From Tillus elongatus (lineage: Eukaryota > Arthropoda > Insecta > Coleoptera > Cleridae), in contig OZ023265.1 of the NCBI GenBank assembly GCA_964006375.1, positions 150,636,769 to 150,700,768 of the forward strand: a stretch of 64,000 nt of DNA. Reading direction: 5' to 3'. Under the pieces are notes generated by a model, which saw only the letters and a list, made by a program, of their open reading frames with translations, did not search any database and was not told where the DNA came from. Made by a program: the position numbers and the translations under genes. Positions within the stretch are counted from its first letter, which is position 1, and each line of letters opens with the position of its first letter. Positions 32,075 to 42,489 of this stretch are shown here, in pieces.

Positions 32075-33402
32075 GGATCGAATTCTGTTGGGTCGTATGT
32101 AGGACCGTCGTTCTCATCTTGGTCTGAAGGGTAGTTAATTGGATCTAGTGATAGATTGTTGATATTGGAAGCGACTTCCTCTTCTAGAGGGTTATTTTCG
32201 TACCAACTTTCCCGATAGTCGTCGGATTCAGGTGTATTTTCAGGAATATCTATAGGTGGATTTAATTCAGACAAATTTATATTTGGTTGTCGCCAATTGC
32301 GAAAAGCAGTTCTCTGATAATTAGTCTGTCCAGACTTATTAGCAGGATTATTATTATTATTATTATTATTTGTTCTGAAATTATGTGATGGTCTAGAGGC
32401 ATTAAAATTATTGTTATTATAGTTTTGATTTGGATTTGTCTGCTGGGGTGCAGACATAGTAGGTCGGGGACCTGGATTAAATCGAGGCAAATTTCTATAA
32501 TTTGGGAAAAATTGTGCCGGACGATTGGCCATATTTTGTTGGAAGAATTGTGCCGGACGATTGGCTGTATATTGCCTGTTAAAATTTGGTTTCGGAGTAA
32601 AAACTGGGGTCGAAACCGGTCTTGGATTTATAAATTTAGGTTTTTCTAATGGATGCTTAGAAATATAGTTGAGTACGGTACTGGTAGTAGCAGGTAATGT
32701 TTGGTGATCCTTAACGTCTAAAATAGTTTGTAACATAGGGGGACAATTATTATAAATTACTTCAATCGCCGTCTGTTCGTTAATTTCCTCATGTACAGCC
32801 TTTTGTGAGACACTTAGGTGATCATCACTAATAATTTTAATATTTAACTGGGTTAGTAATGTTTTCAGTCGTTCTATGAAATCGCTAAGATTTTCATTTT
32901 GTCGTAACTTTAAATTTTTAAATTGATGGGCTAGAATTTTTCTGTCAGTTAAGTCTCCGAATTTATTGCGTAATGCTTCCTTCAAGGAAGGCCAATCTGT
33001 TAGATCAGGTCGGCAAATAACAAAGTTTTCGGCTTCGCCAATAAGTTTGCTACAAATTAAACAATATACATAATTATTTAAAGTAAGGTCTGTTGAGTTA
33101 CCATATTTCTGATGAAAATTATCTACCTTTACTATAAATGATTCTAGAGCGATGGGTCTACCATCGAATTTTGGGATTATTTCACCATAAGTTTTCGCTG
33201 TCGAAATCCATTGTTCAGTGGTTAACGACTGCGAGCTGGTTTGTGTGTGAACAGGAGTGCTCATTGTAATGCTACTGACACCTTTTGTAATACTTTGAGT
33301 ATCGAAAAATTCCGAAATTGACAGGGAATTAAATGAATTGTTTAGATCTTCTAGATCAATTATCTGTACTCTATTTTCGTCAAGAGAGTTAGGTGAATTC
33401 AT
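32002..33402 (-). CDS. gag: Gag polyprotein of the errantivirus-like element
   Basis: 466 residues, intact. The central part (about 85-270) has the retrotransposon capsid pattern: FDGRPIALESF, LTDWPSLKEALRNKFGD and HQFKNLKLRQNENLSDF. The C-terminal third is rich in Asn and Pro, with a run of asparagines near residue 350, and ends acidic. I see no CCHC zinc knuckle, which is usual for gypsy-type Gag. The start ATG at 33402 follows a 620-bp leader. The frame overlaps pol by about 70 bases in the -1 frame. Gag should form the capsid and bind the RNA. Confidence 0.9.
   Translation of the reverse strand: MNSPNSLDENRVQIIDLEDLNNSFNSLSISEFFDTQSITKGVSSITMSTPVHTQTSSQSLTTEQWISTAKTYGEIIPKFDGRPIALESFIVKVDNFHQKYGNSTDLTLNNYVYCLICSKLIGEAENFVICRPDLTDWPSLKEALRNKFGDLTDRKILAHQFKNLKLRQNENLSDFIERLKTLLTQLNIKIISDDHLSVSQKAVHEEINEQTAIEVIYNNCPPMLQTILDVKDHQTLPATTSTVLNYISKHPLEKPKFINPRPVSTPVFTPKPNFNRQYTANRPAQFFQQNMANRPAQFFPNYRNLPRFNPGPRPTMSAPQQTNPNQNYNNNNFNASRPSHNFRTNNNNNNNNPANKSGQTNYQRTAFRNWRQPNINLSELNPPIDIPENTPESDDYRESWYENNPLEEEVASNINNLSLDPINYPSDQDENDGPTYDPTEFDPCHAVENFRLPASDETTEKVHYPV
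32053..32059 (-). promoter_or_regulatory. Candidate -1 ribosomal frameshift site (A AAT TTT)
   Basis: A slippery heptamer in the correct gag phase, inside the gag/pol overlap: the gag codons are gaa aat ttt cgt and the pol frame resumes at ttt tcg. The pattern X XXY YYZ is the standard retroviral signal. No stem-loop was computed. Confidence 0.6.
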
Positions 33403-33637
33403 AAATTACTTATAAATGCATAAAATTATAGGAAAATACGTTCATAACATAAACATTCACTAAAAATTAAAAGAATCGACATATAAAATTAGTTTCACTG
33501 GGATTACCACAAAAATTGCAATATATCAAAAAAATATCAATAAATACATATATATATTCACAATGGAATACTTTAAAATTTCAAAAACATATAAAAATGC
33601 ATGTAACAAATTGTTTGTTTCTTACGTTACTGGTATT

Positions 33638-33890
33638 GAAGACCTCAGTGGACGTCGTCGTCGGGTAGAGTATCTCTGTTGTCCTGGGGTTGCTTCTCGG
33701 GTTGTACGGAAGACCTCAGTGGATGGCTCTCGACTGCTTGGACGTTACTGTTGTTCCTGTGGTTGCTTCGTAATTGTTTGAAGACCTCAGCGGGCGTGTA
33801 GACGCTACTGTTGTTCTGGGGTTGCTTCTAGTTCTTTCTGGAGACCTCAGTGGGCGCTGTATACGCTACTGTTTTCCTGGGGTTGCTCCT
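33638..33890. repeat. Four-unit tandem repeat in the retroelement leader
   Basis: Units begin with GAAGACCTCAGTGG or close variants at 33638, 33709, 33780 and 33840 (spacing 71, 71, 60). Each also carries TACTGTTGTTCTGGGGTTGC or a variant. The array lies between the 5' LTR and gag, in untranslated leader. The Drosophila gypsy element holds its tandem Su(Hw) insulator sites in the same place; the motif here is different. Confidence 0.8.
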
Positions 33891-34010
33891 TGTATGCTCA
33901 TATGGTTTAAGAGCTTGATTCGTACGGACCTTCCACGCGACACTAGACTCACGAGCGTTACTTTTCTCGACTTTTGAGTTTTAAGGGTGCCAAAAGGGCG
34001 GGAAATCATC

Positions 34011-34027
34011 CGTCACCAACTGCGCCA
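34011..34027 (-). promoter_or_regulatory. Primer binding site of the LTR element
   Basis: TGGCGCAGTTGGTGACG in the element's sense. Its TGG overlaps the last base of the LTR, as is common in this group. The start resembles the serine-tRNA type primer sites of 17.6/297-like elements; the tRNA assignment is an inference. Confidence 0.65.
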
Positions 34028-34318
34028 GACAAAGACCTTATCCCGTGAAGTACCTTTTTAAAAAAGGCTTTCCTTTATTCCCGGGAGTAAAGGGGTTGGA
34101 ACTATCCCTTCAATAATACACTATGTGCGTTAATTGACGATGTTTATTACACGATAGCTACACAACAAGTGTTACAATCCAAAAGAACTCATATTTATAG
34201 TCTCTTACTTCCTACTACATTTGCATAATGGATAACAGAGGTTAAAGTCATAAATTTATCAGGAATTGCTAGATAAGGTTATTTATAATTAATTATCAGC
34301 AATTCGGCATTGATGACT
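34027..34318 (-). repeat. 5' LTR of the errantivirus-like element
   Basis: 292 bp; in the sense of the element it runs AGTCATCAATGCC to GGTCTTTGTCT. It contains a TATA-like TATAAATA (34192..34199, minus) and AATAAA about 55 bp before its end. No difference from the 3' LTR was found by eye. Confidence 0.93.
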
Positions 34319-34322
34319 CATT
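34319..34322. other. Right target-site duplication (CATT)
   Basis: Second copy of the 4-bp duplication, directly after the 5' LTR in plus-strand coordinates. Confidence 0.8.
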
Positions 34323-35480
34323 GAGAGAATAAAGCATCAGCTTACAAATACGATTCGTACATTTTATGAGACGGTTAACGACTCTCGTTTTGGGTACAAT
34401 GGACGGTTTTGGTCATTATGGCTCTACCTACTAATAATAGTAACAGATGCCGTAATTTACGGAATCGGTCTCATGCAGGTTTACTCCTTTGTGAGCTTCT
34501 GTAGGTAAAAATTCCTTACCGCCCTTCAAGTTGAGTTGAGCAGCATAAAAAGCAAGTATGAGAATGTGATATCGCGATATATCTAGTTAGGTATAAAAAT
34601 TAGGGTCGCATTTATTGTGTAGTGTATAAGCCTATAAAATAAGAATAGACATTCTTGGAATATTTTAGAACTCAAGAAATTCTATAAAATTTTGTTTCGA
34701 TTTTGCATTATATAAGTGCCTGTTAAAAATATTTCAGTAGCATTGAAAAACATAAAGACCAGGTTTCAAATATCGTTCATAATCCATTTCCCAAATAGAA
34801 GTATGCATAGTGATCGACACAGTTGTATTCAGGAAAAAAAACAAAATATTAATATCAACAACATTATTAAATAGTTCAAGAAAAGCAAATCATGAACTTC
34901 ATTGTTGTGCCACAAGAAAGCCTTTTACTTGGCTTCTTGAAATAGTTGAGGATTATGTCTTTGAAAATAGGTCTGCCAAGATGACATTTAAAAGCTTAGA
35001 CGCTCTAGGGGAGAACCAGGATTTGTAACTATTCGACAAGTGGGTAATTTGACACTAAAAGCGTACGCTTTGCAACCAAAATAGGTTGGTCGATTGAACG
35101 TCGAAAACGGAGGTACTGATGAAACAATTTCTAGAGAGCAATGTCGACGATAGTATCAACAGAAGAAGCAGAGATCACCAACTTCTCTTCTGTGGCCTAG
35201 AGAAGCAAGATTGGCTGCGTGCACCAGGTGCCAACTGCTGAGTTTAAGAGCACATCTGTCTGTAAAGTCAAATTCAAATTGGTGGAGTAAAAATGAAGCG
35301 TTTAATGAAAATGTAAATTTGGAAAAATGGAGATGTATAGCAATATAGTCAAGTTTTCTGATTATTTTTGCTTATTAAAAATAATTACCATTTAAACCAA
35401 AAGAACAAGAGCAACCAAGGAGAAAATTCAAATTTCATGTACTTAGAGGGGATTCCCAATCTGATAGGAAGGTTTTTGTA
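34323..35480. other. Region without recognised genes
   Basis: A 72-codon plus frame (34810..35028) ends WLLEIVEDYVFENRSAKMTF, which looks protein-like but matches no family I know and has no splice context. The rest is AT-rich. Confidence 0.3.
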
Positions 35481-35482
35481 TA

Positions 35483-37314
35483 TTGTACCCCCCCCCCTTG
35501 ATCGCTCAGACCACGCCATGGTCACTGTTTCCTGCGCAATGCAGCCCGAGGTCACATAGTTATCACACCCACGTATCGTTTGGCACTACAACTCCGCGAA
35601 CTGGGACGAAATGCGGGATTACTTTTCCTCATTTCCATGGGCGTCTGTCTGCTTCTGTCATCCTGACCCCTCTGATATCTCACAAAACGTCACCGAAATT
35701 ATCCAAGCTGGCATGGAATTATTTATTTCACGTACACAGAAAACCTCTTCAGCCATTCAAGAGCCCTGGTTCTCTAAATCCTGTAACTAGGCCAGACTTG
35801 AAAAGGTCGAAGCTCACAAAACGCTTCTACACAATCCCAGTCAAGAAAACCGTCAAGCATTTAACGACGCAAGAAACCGCTATGTCCGCATTCTTTCTGA
35901 GGCAAAAAACTCGTTTAATAATGACATCAAAAACAAAGTCCTCTCAAGCTCTAACGGCAGCAAACTCTTCTGGACTCTTGCTAAATCTATTGGGAATAAT
36001 TTCTGCAAGACCACGTTCCCACCTCTTGTTTCAGGGGATGAAATTGTTTCTACCGCCCTGGGCAAGGCTAAACTTATTGCCTCGTTGTTCGCCGGCAATT
36101 CTACTCTCAACCCACCTGTAAATGTTCAACCACCAACAGTCCCCAATGTCGCCCATAAAATGACGGATATCATTTTCAAAATTAAAAAGGTACGAAAGAT
36201 GCTCTCTTTTCTTAATACCAGGAAAGCCTCTGGCGTTGACGAGATCACAGCAATTGTTCTCAAAAAATGCGCACCAGAACTTGTTCCTGTCTTGACTCGT
36301 CTGTTTCAGGCATCTTACAATAGAGGCATATTCCCTAGTAACTGGAAAACTGCTCGAGTACAACCCGTCCCCAAGAAAGGATCCAAAGCGCTTCCTAGCA
36401 ACTACATGCCTATTTCTCTCATTTCAGTCGTCTCGAAAGTGAAGGAAAAGTATATAAACTTCGAATTACTAAAATTTCTTGAAAAACGGTCTAATCCACG
36501 ACAGGCAGTATGGATTCCGTCAGCGCAGATCACCTGCCGACCTCCTTTCCTATGTCACCCATTCTTGGAACAAGTCTATGGAACTACACAGTGAATCCCA
36601 GATTGTCGCTCTAGACATATCCAAAGTATTCGACCAGGTCTGGCACGCAGCGCTGCTTAATAAACTTCCTGCCTATGGCCTACCACCAAAACCCTGTACC
36701 TGGACAGCAAATTTCCTCTCCAAGCGGAGCATTTCTGTTGTCGTGGATGGCCATTCCTCTCAACTGTATCCAATTAATGCAGGAGTTCCTCAAGGTTCAG
36801 CTTGAGCCCCTACTTTGTTTCTTCTCCACATCAATGACCTCCTCTCTAGCACATTCAACCCAGTTCACAGTTACGCAGACGACAGCACCCTCCACTCAAA
36901 TATACAATATTCTAAGCCTGTCTCTTTAGCCCAATTAGATGAGGATCGCAGACTCATGGAGGGTTCTGTCTCCGTGGATCTCCAAAAATATTAGACTGGG
37001 GAAGTAGAAATCTTGTACAATTCAGCCCCACCAAATCTCAGTCTTGCTTTCTTTCTCATAAGAGATACACCAGCCCTAGAACCATCACAATGAACAACCA
37101 AGTTATTAATGAGTACATTTCACTTGTTGGCATTTCTGTGGATCGAAATCTCAATTGGCATCAACATGTCACATCAATTGCAGAAGCGGCTGCTAAGAAA
37201 TTAGGTTTCCTCTTCTGGGCTCGCAAATACTTTTCACCAACTAATCTCTATACCTTATATACTTCACAAATAAGACCAAACCGCGAATACTGCTGCAAAG
37301 TGTCATCTAACTGA
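35483..37314 (+). pseudogene. LINE endonuclease end, RT core and thumb
   Basis: Starts with the endonuclease C-terminus (DRSDHAMVTVSCAMQ), then runs in several frames through TRKASGVDEITAIVLKKCAP, FPSNWKTARVQPVPKKGS and NYMPISLISVVSKV (36220-36440). Next come YGFRQRRSPADLLSYVTHSW, ALDISKVFDQVWHAALLNKL, GVPQGSA, an intact SYADDSTLH box near 36868, and VGISVDRNLNWHQHVTSIAE. It ends abruptly at 37314. Frameshifts near 35570, 36480 and 36960 and a stop after GVPQGSA inactivate it. Confidence 0.8.
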
Positions 37315-37629
37315 CAAGGTATATATACGCAAATCATTTAGAGGTTGATGCCAAAGGCTATGGTTACAAATATACAAAGGTCCTCAGCATCCATGTGGGA
37401 CTGAGTACCATTACAGAGGGAGAAGACTCTCTAACCAATATAAGAACATCACTTCTGTTCGTCTTATGTGAGCACGATGAAGAGCAATTTGATTTTTAGT
37501 TTGATTTTTCTTAACACACCAGCTAGACTAAGGGTGCTTGATAATATTTCGATTTCCATTCCTCTTATCGACGCTATGTCATCATCGTACCTTATTCAAT
37601 GAACCTTTGTCCATTTATTTTAATGTATG

Positions 37630-39690
37630 TCGTCCCTTTCAGCCTATTTATCAGATGTTCTTGAATTAAGTTGAACATCTCTCTTCACTGTAATGGCAGT
37701 TTCAGGGCAGACGTTAGTATTTTCCTCTATGGTGATTTTCCCCACTGCCAGGTTACTGCCAGGCGATATTATTATATCTTCACCGTCATTAGCCAGGATG
37801 CTAGTGCCAAGATCAAGTTTAGCGCACTGACCTTTAAGTATGTCCAAGCCAATTATAATCGGATCTGATATGCCGACGACTATGGATCTCTGCTTTGCCT
37901 TGCAAATCCCAATTTGCAGCTGGCTCTCTTACTCGCCATCTTGGAACCAGTCGCGGCGAATAATCGTTCTAGGTGTGTCTGTGACGTCTACGACGAGAGC
38001 GCTGCCAGATTCGCCAGCCTGAGAAATGGCTACCAGCTTTTGCTTCACTTTCTCCCTTGCGCGTGATCTTAGAGCCCAAAATTCGCCTCGTATATGTCCC
38101 ATATTGCCGTAGTTGCAACAAATGCAAAACATTTGCACGGTTAGCTCTTATTGGCTTCATATGAAATGTGGACTTTGTCTGTTCTACTATTTTCTTTAGT
38201 AGCTGAACCACGTCGGACGGATCTGTTTTAATTTCTTCTCGTACTTGGAAACTGCTAACTCTTACATGACTTTGTATGAACCTCGGTGGTTCAGGGGTAA
38301 GAACGTGTGCCTCTGAACCGAAGGGTACTGGGTTAGATCCCAGGGTACTCCTTTCATTTTTTCAGTACAAACTGTAACAATAACATCAGCCGAGGTTATG
38401 GCATTGTATTTGAGCAAGTTGAATGTTTGCACGTTCCGCCCTTCGGAGGTGGCGCAAAGCCATCGGTCCCGTGTCCATGCGATGTTGGGCACGTTAAAGA
38501 TTCCTACCCTCCTTACAAAAAGGAAGGGGTTCGGCAAATCTTCCAGGATTGTGAGGTGAAACTGCTCCCTGGCGTCGGTGGTTGGCCATAATCGCGGAAA
38601 TAGGCCGGCGTTAAACAAACAAAACACAACAACAACATGACTTTCTGATGCTTTCTTTGCCGCTTCAAACTCCAAAGAATGTGCCAAAGCATCGTTTAAG
38701 TTTTTATGTCTCGCCATCCTCAGCGCCTGTTATCCCTCGGTATCCCTGATGCCGCCAATGAATGTTTGAAGCGACAGCTGGTTCAAAAATTACAATGGAG
38801 CTCCGGGGTAAGCTGATCGTGTCTGGCAACGTCGGCTTCAAATTGTTGCAGAGTTTCGCCCGGTTTCTGACAGCGACTTTTCAACTGAGTTTGGTACAGC
38901 TGTTGTAAATGTTGGTCGCTAAATCTCATTGCTAGGTAATACCTAATGATGCCCTGTTCTTCTCTGGGAATACCTTGGAGCACATCTAGAGCATCTCCTC
39001 TGAGAGCTACAATTAACGAAGTTGCCCTCTCTCTCTCTCGACTCAACTATTTGCTGCAGCAGCGGCTTCAAACTGGCGTAGATAAATACCCCATGGAACT
39101 GAGCCATCAAATGTGGGGGGACCTTAATTCTTACGATCGGGCTATTTTCGAGTATGATGTTGCCCTTGGCTGGGATATCACATTTATTTTCTAGTGAATG
39201 CACTTTCTGTTGTACTTCCGTCAGCTTGTCATGTACATCGTCGCTGACACTTCTTACTCGGCTCTCTACTTGCTGAAATATATCGTCTTTTACCTGCTTC
39301 ATACGTTCATCGACACATAAAGTAATATCATCAATTTTGCTGGCCTGTTCTTGTAGAATTTTCTTCGTTTCTTCTTCTCATTTCTTCCTTTGTTTCTTTG
39401 TCGCTGTTTTTAGGTTCCTTTCTTATCTCTTCGTCTTTTTTTCCCATTTCTTCTGTGGCCTCTTCATCTCCTTTTCTAATTTCTTCTTTGGCTTCTTCGT
39501 CTCTTTTTTTGACATTTCATCTCTTTTTCTCATTTCTACTTTTGCTTCTTCGTCTCTTTCTCTAGCTTCAGCTCGTGATAATTTAGCCTTATCTCGTGCT
39601 AATTTAGCTTCTTTGTGTATTTTTTAATCATTTCCAATAGCTGGGTGTCCATATTGGCTGTTGCGCTACGTGTCTTAGGCATAGACGTAC
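37630..39690 (-). pseudogene. Broken Ty3/gypsy gag-protease fragment
   Basis: Minus-strand pieces in changing frames. A coiled-coil start with repeated Lys/Arg/Glu lies near 39650-39330. The gag core is ATSLIVALRGDALDVLQGIP, LQQLYQTQLKSRCQKPGETL (39046-38783), then LNDALAHSLEFEAAK near 38700. A zinc-knuckle-like CICCNYGNMGHIRGEF (about 38130) leads to VDVTDTPRTIIRRDWF and a protease-like tail to 37644. Stops, frameshifts and the SINE at 38274 destroy it. Confidence 0.75.
38274..38634 (+). mobile_element. tRNA-derived SINE with 10-bp target duplication
   Basis: Begins near GTGGTTCAGGGGTAAGAACG (A-box-like) and has GGGTTAGATCCC (B-box-like) at about 38330. A body with GTTGGGCACGTTAAAGATTC follows, and the end is GGCGTTAAACAAACAAAACA and CAAC repeats. 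ACATGACTTT flanks it at 38264..38273 and 38635..38644. It sits inside, and interrupts, a dead gypsy gag. The exact duplication shows a fairly young insertion. Confidence 0.85.
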
Positions 39691-39779
39691 TTAAAGCTGG
39701 TACATAGTTTATTAACGCACTCTGTTATAAATTACAGCTGACAGTGATCTTCTAGAGATTCTAGAAATTTCCACGGTGT

Positions 39780-40690
39780 TCAACAAATATTATGGAAAAT
39801 ATTTCCGTGAGCTGCGATTTCATGTCTTTCCGTTCCACATGCAACCCCGCAATACGGTTCTGGCTCGTTTAGAGGCCTTGCTCGCCCTTCTTTTGTAAGC
39901 TGGTCTGCTACCTCGTTTCCCTTTATATTGGTATGCGCAGGTACCCAGATCATCTTGACGATATTGCTTACTGCCAGCTGGTTGAGATTGCGGATGCAGT
40001 CAAGTACTAAATTTGAGCGCGATTCCTGTGTCTCCAGCGTCTTTAAGACTGCTTCGTTATCGCTTTTGGATCCGTCAGTAGACAGTTCCATTGATCTTTG
40101 AGTTGTTCCCATCTACCAGGTTTTCACTAGTAGGAATAATGATCTCGTACGGTATGGTTGTGCGATGAGTTTTCTTTACCCTGTCTGAGGTCATACTCAG
40201 AGTGCGATTATCATCTATTGTCCTTAAGATGTTGCTGTGACCATCCCTCGAATTTTCCTCGTCTCAGTTGGTCTTCAATCTATAGGCCTCTATGACGACT
40301 TCCGCCTCCACAACTAGGTATAGTGGAGGCAGGTTCAGCATGGTTTCCATAGCTGCTGTGGGCGTCGTTGTCATCGCCTCAGACATGCTCAGACATGCCA
40401 TTCATTGTACCTTGTTTAGTTTTTTCCTGCAATGCTGGGTGTAGGCTTCATCCCGCCACACTAATTGATGATGGGTCTAATCATTCTCAGGTATATCCAA
40501 TAGGTCATGCGTGGTGATCCCCATTTTTTTTAGAAAGCATTCTCCGACAGGTCCACAAGGCCCTCGTGGCTTTATCAGTTATCCTCTCCAAGTGCGGTAT
40601 GAAATTCAATGTGCTACCTAGGTTTATTCCTAGATACCTGACCCTCGTAACGCTTGTGACATACTTTAGTACCTATGTAGTATGAATACA
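39780..40690 (-). pseudogene. LINE RT C-terminus and RNase H fragment
   Basis: The minus strand from about 40690 reads VTRVRYLGINLGSTLNFIPH, CITGAM/TAAMETMLNLPPLY-like text with stops and EVVIEAYRLK. The RNase H half follows with STDGSKSDN and IVKMIWVPAHTNIKGNEVAD (40112-39780). Several stops; 5' and 3' ends missing. Related to, but different from, the LINE at 7.6-9.6 kb. Confidence 0.7.
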
Positions 40691-41092
40691 TCCTTTAGTA
40701 TGTTGTTACATGCGTTTCTTTATTTTGGCGAAACACCATTAGCCTCCTAGGTCATAGCTAGGAGGCATGGAAGGTGATTCGGTGATAATAATACTAGTTC
40801 AAATCATAACATCAAAAATATTGTATTACTGATGGTAGAATTTAAACGCGTAGAACCATTAGCTCTAAATCCATAAGTTAACACACGAATTAAATCAAGT
40901 ACTGCTGTACTTGTATTTTTACAATTATTGTTATTTCAAAAAAAAAACTTACGGGTCTAGGGTGATCTCACTTGGATAAATTAGCCAGTGAAAAAATCTT
41001 TTTTAAGGATTTAGGTATGTAATTGATGGTAAATATCAACAGAAAAGAGCACCAAAAGCTTTCTAAAATATGACTGAAGATCTTTTTCTCAC
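40690..41092. other. Intron sequence next to exon 2, nothing recognised
   Basis: AT-rich with no repeat block that I can match elsewhere in the window. Confidence 0.4.
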
Positions 41093-41317
41093 TTGTAAGT
41101 CCTTATAGGTTCCCCGTGGTAATGATATGGCGGAAAATATGTATCATTAGGTCCAGGAACACCTCTCTTCAAACCTTCTTCGCCGTATTGATCAAATACT
41201 GCTCTTCGTAAGTTATCACCAAGTACATCATAGGCTTCCCCCAGTAAAGTGAAAATTTGCATGGCTGCTGGATCATTTAAACGTTCTGGATTAAATTCCA
41301 AAGCGAGTTTGCGATAC
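41093..41317 (-). CDS. DNAJB13: DNAJB13-like protein, exon 2 (rest of J domain)
   Basis: The acceptor is ttgtag at 41318-41320, after a 56-bp intron 1. The exon starts with one base that completes an alanine codon, continues YRKLALEFNPERLNDPAA and ends ...GEPIRTY plus two bases at a gtgaga donor. It holds J-domain helices II-IV, including EAYDVLGD and FDQYGEEGLKRG. The position of the canonical HPD tripeptide reads NPE. Codon two-thirds joins with the first base of the 14.3-kb exon to give K-EFFG, reproducing the family's linker spacing. Confidence 0.88.
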
Positions 41318-41373
41318 CTACAAAAGTTGCTTTAAAATTTGGAAATCTTTATTTTACTCAAGCTGCGGCTTAC

Positions 41374-41441
41374 GCTTTCTTTATTTCAAGATTTGTACTT
41401 GTTCTTGGTATCTGCAAGACTCCATAGTAATCGATACCCAT
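41374..41441 (-). CDS. DNAJB13: DNAJB13-like DnaJ protein, exon 1 of 5 (start codon)
   Basis: First exon of a type II DnaJ (Hsp40) gene read on the minus strand. The ATG at 41441..41439 opens 22 codons beginning MGIDYYGVLQIPR, the usual J-domain start, and the exon stops at a gtaagc donor in phase 2. Joined to exons at 41093..41317, 13986..14308, 9874..10045 and 2303..2561 it gives 1047 nt, or 348 residues plus stop, with every phase matching. The order is J domain (about 1-65), a short linker, then the two-barrel DnaJ C-terminal domain, with no zinc finger. The HPD motif that stimulates Hsp70 ATPase is replaced by N32-P33-E34. Loss of HPD, the linker and the overall match point to DNAJB13, a radial-spoke and sperm-flagellum protein, so a structural axonemal role is more likely than co-chaperone activity. 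Human DNAJB13 is 316 residues; this one has a C-terminal extension of about 30. Family is secure; orthology is inferred. Confidence 0.85.
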
Positions 41442-42087
41442 TTCTTTTTATTTGATAAACTCCACTATCAAGAGATTTTAATATGACGATTTCAAAATAC
41501 TGACATTTAGTGAATGTTTTTCCGTCATTATCTGTCAATCGTGACTATAAAAACTTAATTCGTGACTATAAAAAGTTCTCTCTGTATAATGTGCCACTAT
41601 CTATGTATGAAATACATACATATATGAGTAATTCTGCAAATTATCTCAAGGTCAGCTTTCAGATATTTTTTTTCACAGAAAATGCTTAAAACCAATCCTG
41701 TATGTCTAAACTCAAGAGAAGTGTTGCGGTTTCAACCAACAATATAGTTACGCGACCTGGAGCGTTGAGAGAGGAAGAAAATTAAAAGTAAAGATAAACG
41801 CAAAATGTGATGAAAACAGCTTATAGAAGCCAAAGGAAAGAAAACACCCATACCAAGTTAATTGAAGTTGAAAAAAATTAGAGTTGGAGTTCTCAAATCG
41901 ACCATATCCCGTCTACTTAAGACCCTAAAAACATACAAAGTGGCAGGCTAACCAAAAACGTATGGTTTTTAATAAAATAACTGTATTATACAAGCTGGTC
42001 TTCAATCCTGTCCCAATTTGAAGATTTCAAAATCAAACAACTTAAACACCTGTATATATTTTCTAGATTTTATTATTCTAATCAAAC
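41442..42087. other. Upstream region of the DNAJB13-like gene
   Basis: Minus-strand 5' flank. No TATA box or other promoter element can be assigned with confidence; AT-rich throughout. Confidence 0.4.
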
Positions 42088-42300
42088 TTAAAACCACATT
42101 TTTCCTTTAACCTGGGCAGCTCACCTATCCAGATCGCTTCTGTCTTCTTGTGTGAGCTTCCTGTCCCCCTCGGCTGTCTTCTCAATCAGTTTAAGCTACT
42201 CCAAGTTTTGCAGGGCTTTGCGAGCAATGCTACCACCTGACCTGCAGAAATGGCTACGTTTGGTACCATTATAGATTACTGTTGTATACGTGAGGTTGTA
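42088..42300 (-). pseudogene. RpS19: Ribosomal protein S19 retropseudogene fragment
   Basis: The minus strand reads NGTKRSHFCRSGGSIARKAL, QNLE, stop, LKLIEKTAEGDRKLTQEDRS, DLDR, stop, AAQVKGKM. This is the C-terminal third of eukaryotic ribosomal protein S19 (SHFCRS..SIARKALQ.LE..KL.EK...G.R.LT..G..DLDRIA). Two in-frame stops make it non-functional. An AATAAA follows on the same strand near 42073. The 5' part is absent, so it is a truncated processed copy. Confidence 0.75.
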
Positions 42301-42489
42301 TGGAGAGAAAACTGTGAGTTAAAGGTTTAAAAAGTGTGATTAAACAGAGAATCATTACATCGAATTTACATCAGTGAGTAATATCCTATATTTTAATGGT
42401 CATCTTATATTGCACAAGACCTTACAAACTATTGTAATTTCAAATTAAATGAATAAGTTGCGAACGAAATTTGTGAGTGAAAATGGCCT

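Larger units (their letters stand above)
26658..34318 (-). mobile_element. Complete errantivirus-like (Ty3/gypsy with env) endogenous retroelement
   Basis: A 7661-bp element read on the minus strand. Its parts are LTR 34027..34318, tRNA primer site, leader with tandem repeats, gag, pol (PR-RT-RNase H-IN), env, polypurine tract and LTR 26658..26949. The direct repeat CATT flanks both sides (26654..26657 and 34319..34322). The two 292-bp LTRs look identical base for base, and all three frames are open, so the insertion is recent and the copy may still be competent. It lies in intron 2 of the DNAJB13-like gene, in the same transcriptional sense. The gag-pol -1 overlap, the env with an F-like cleavage site and an LTR that does not start TG all fit the insect errantivirus group. 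The exact lineage needs a tree. Confidence 0.93.
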
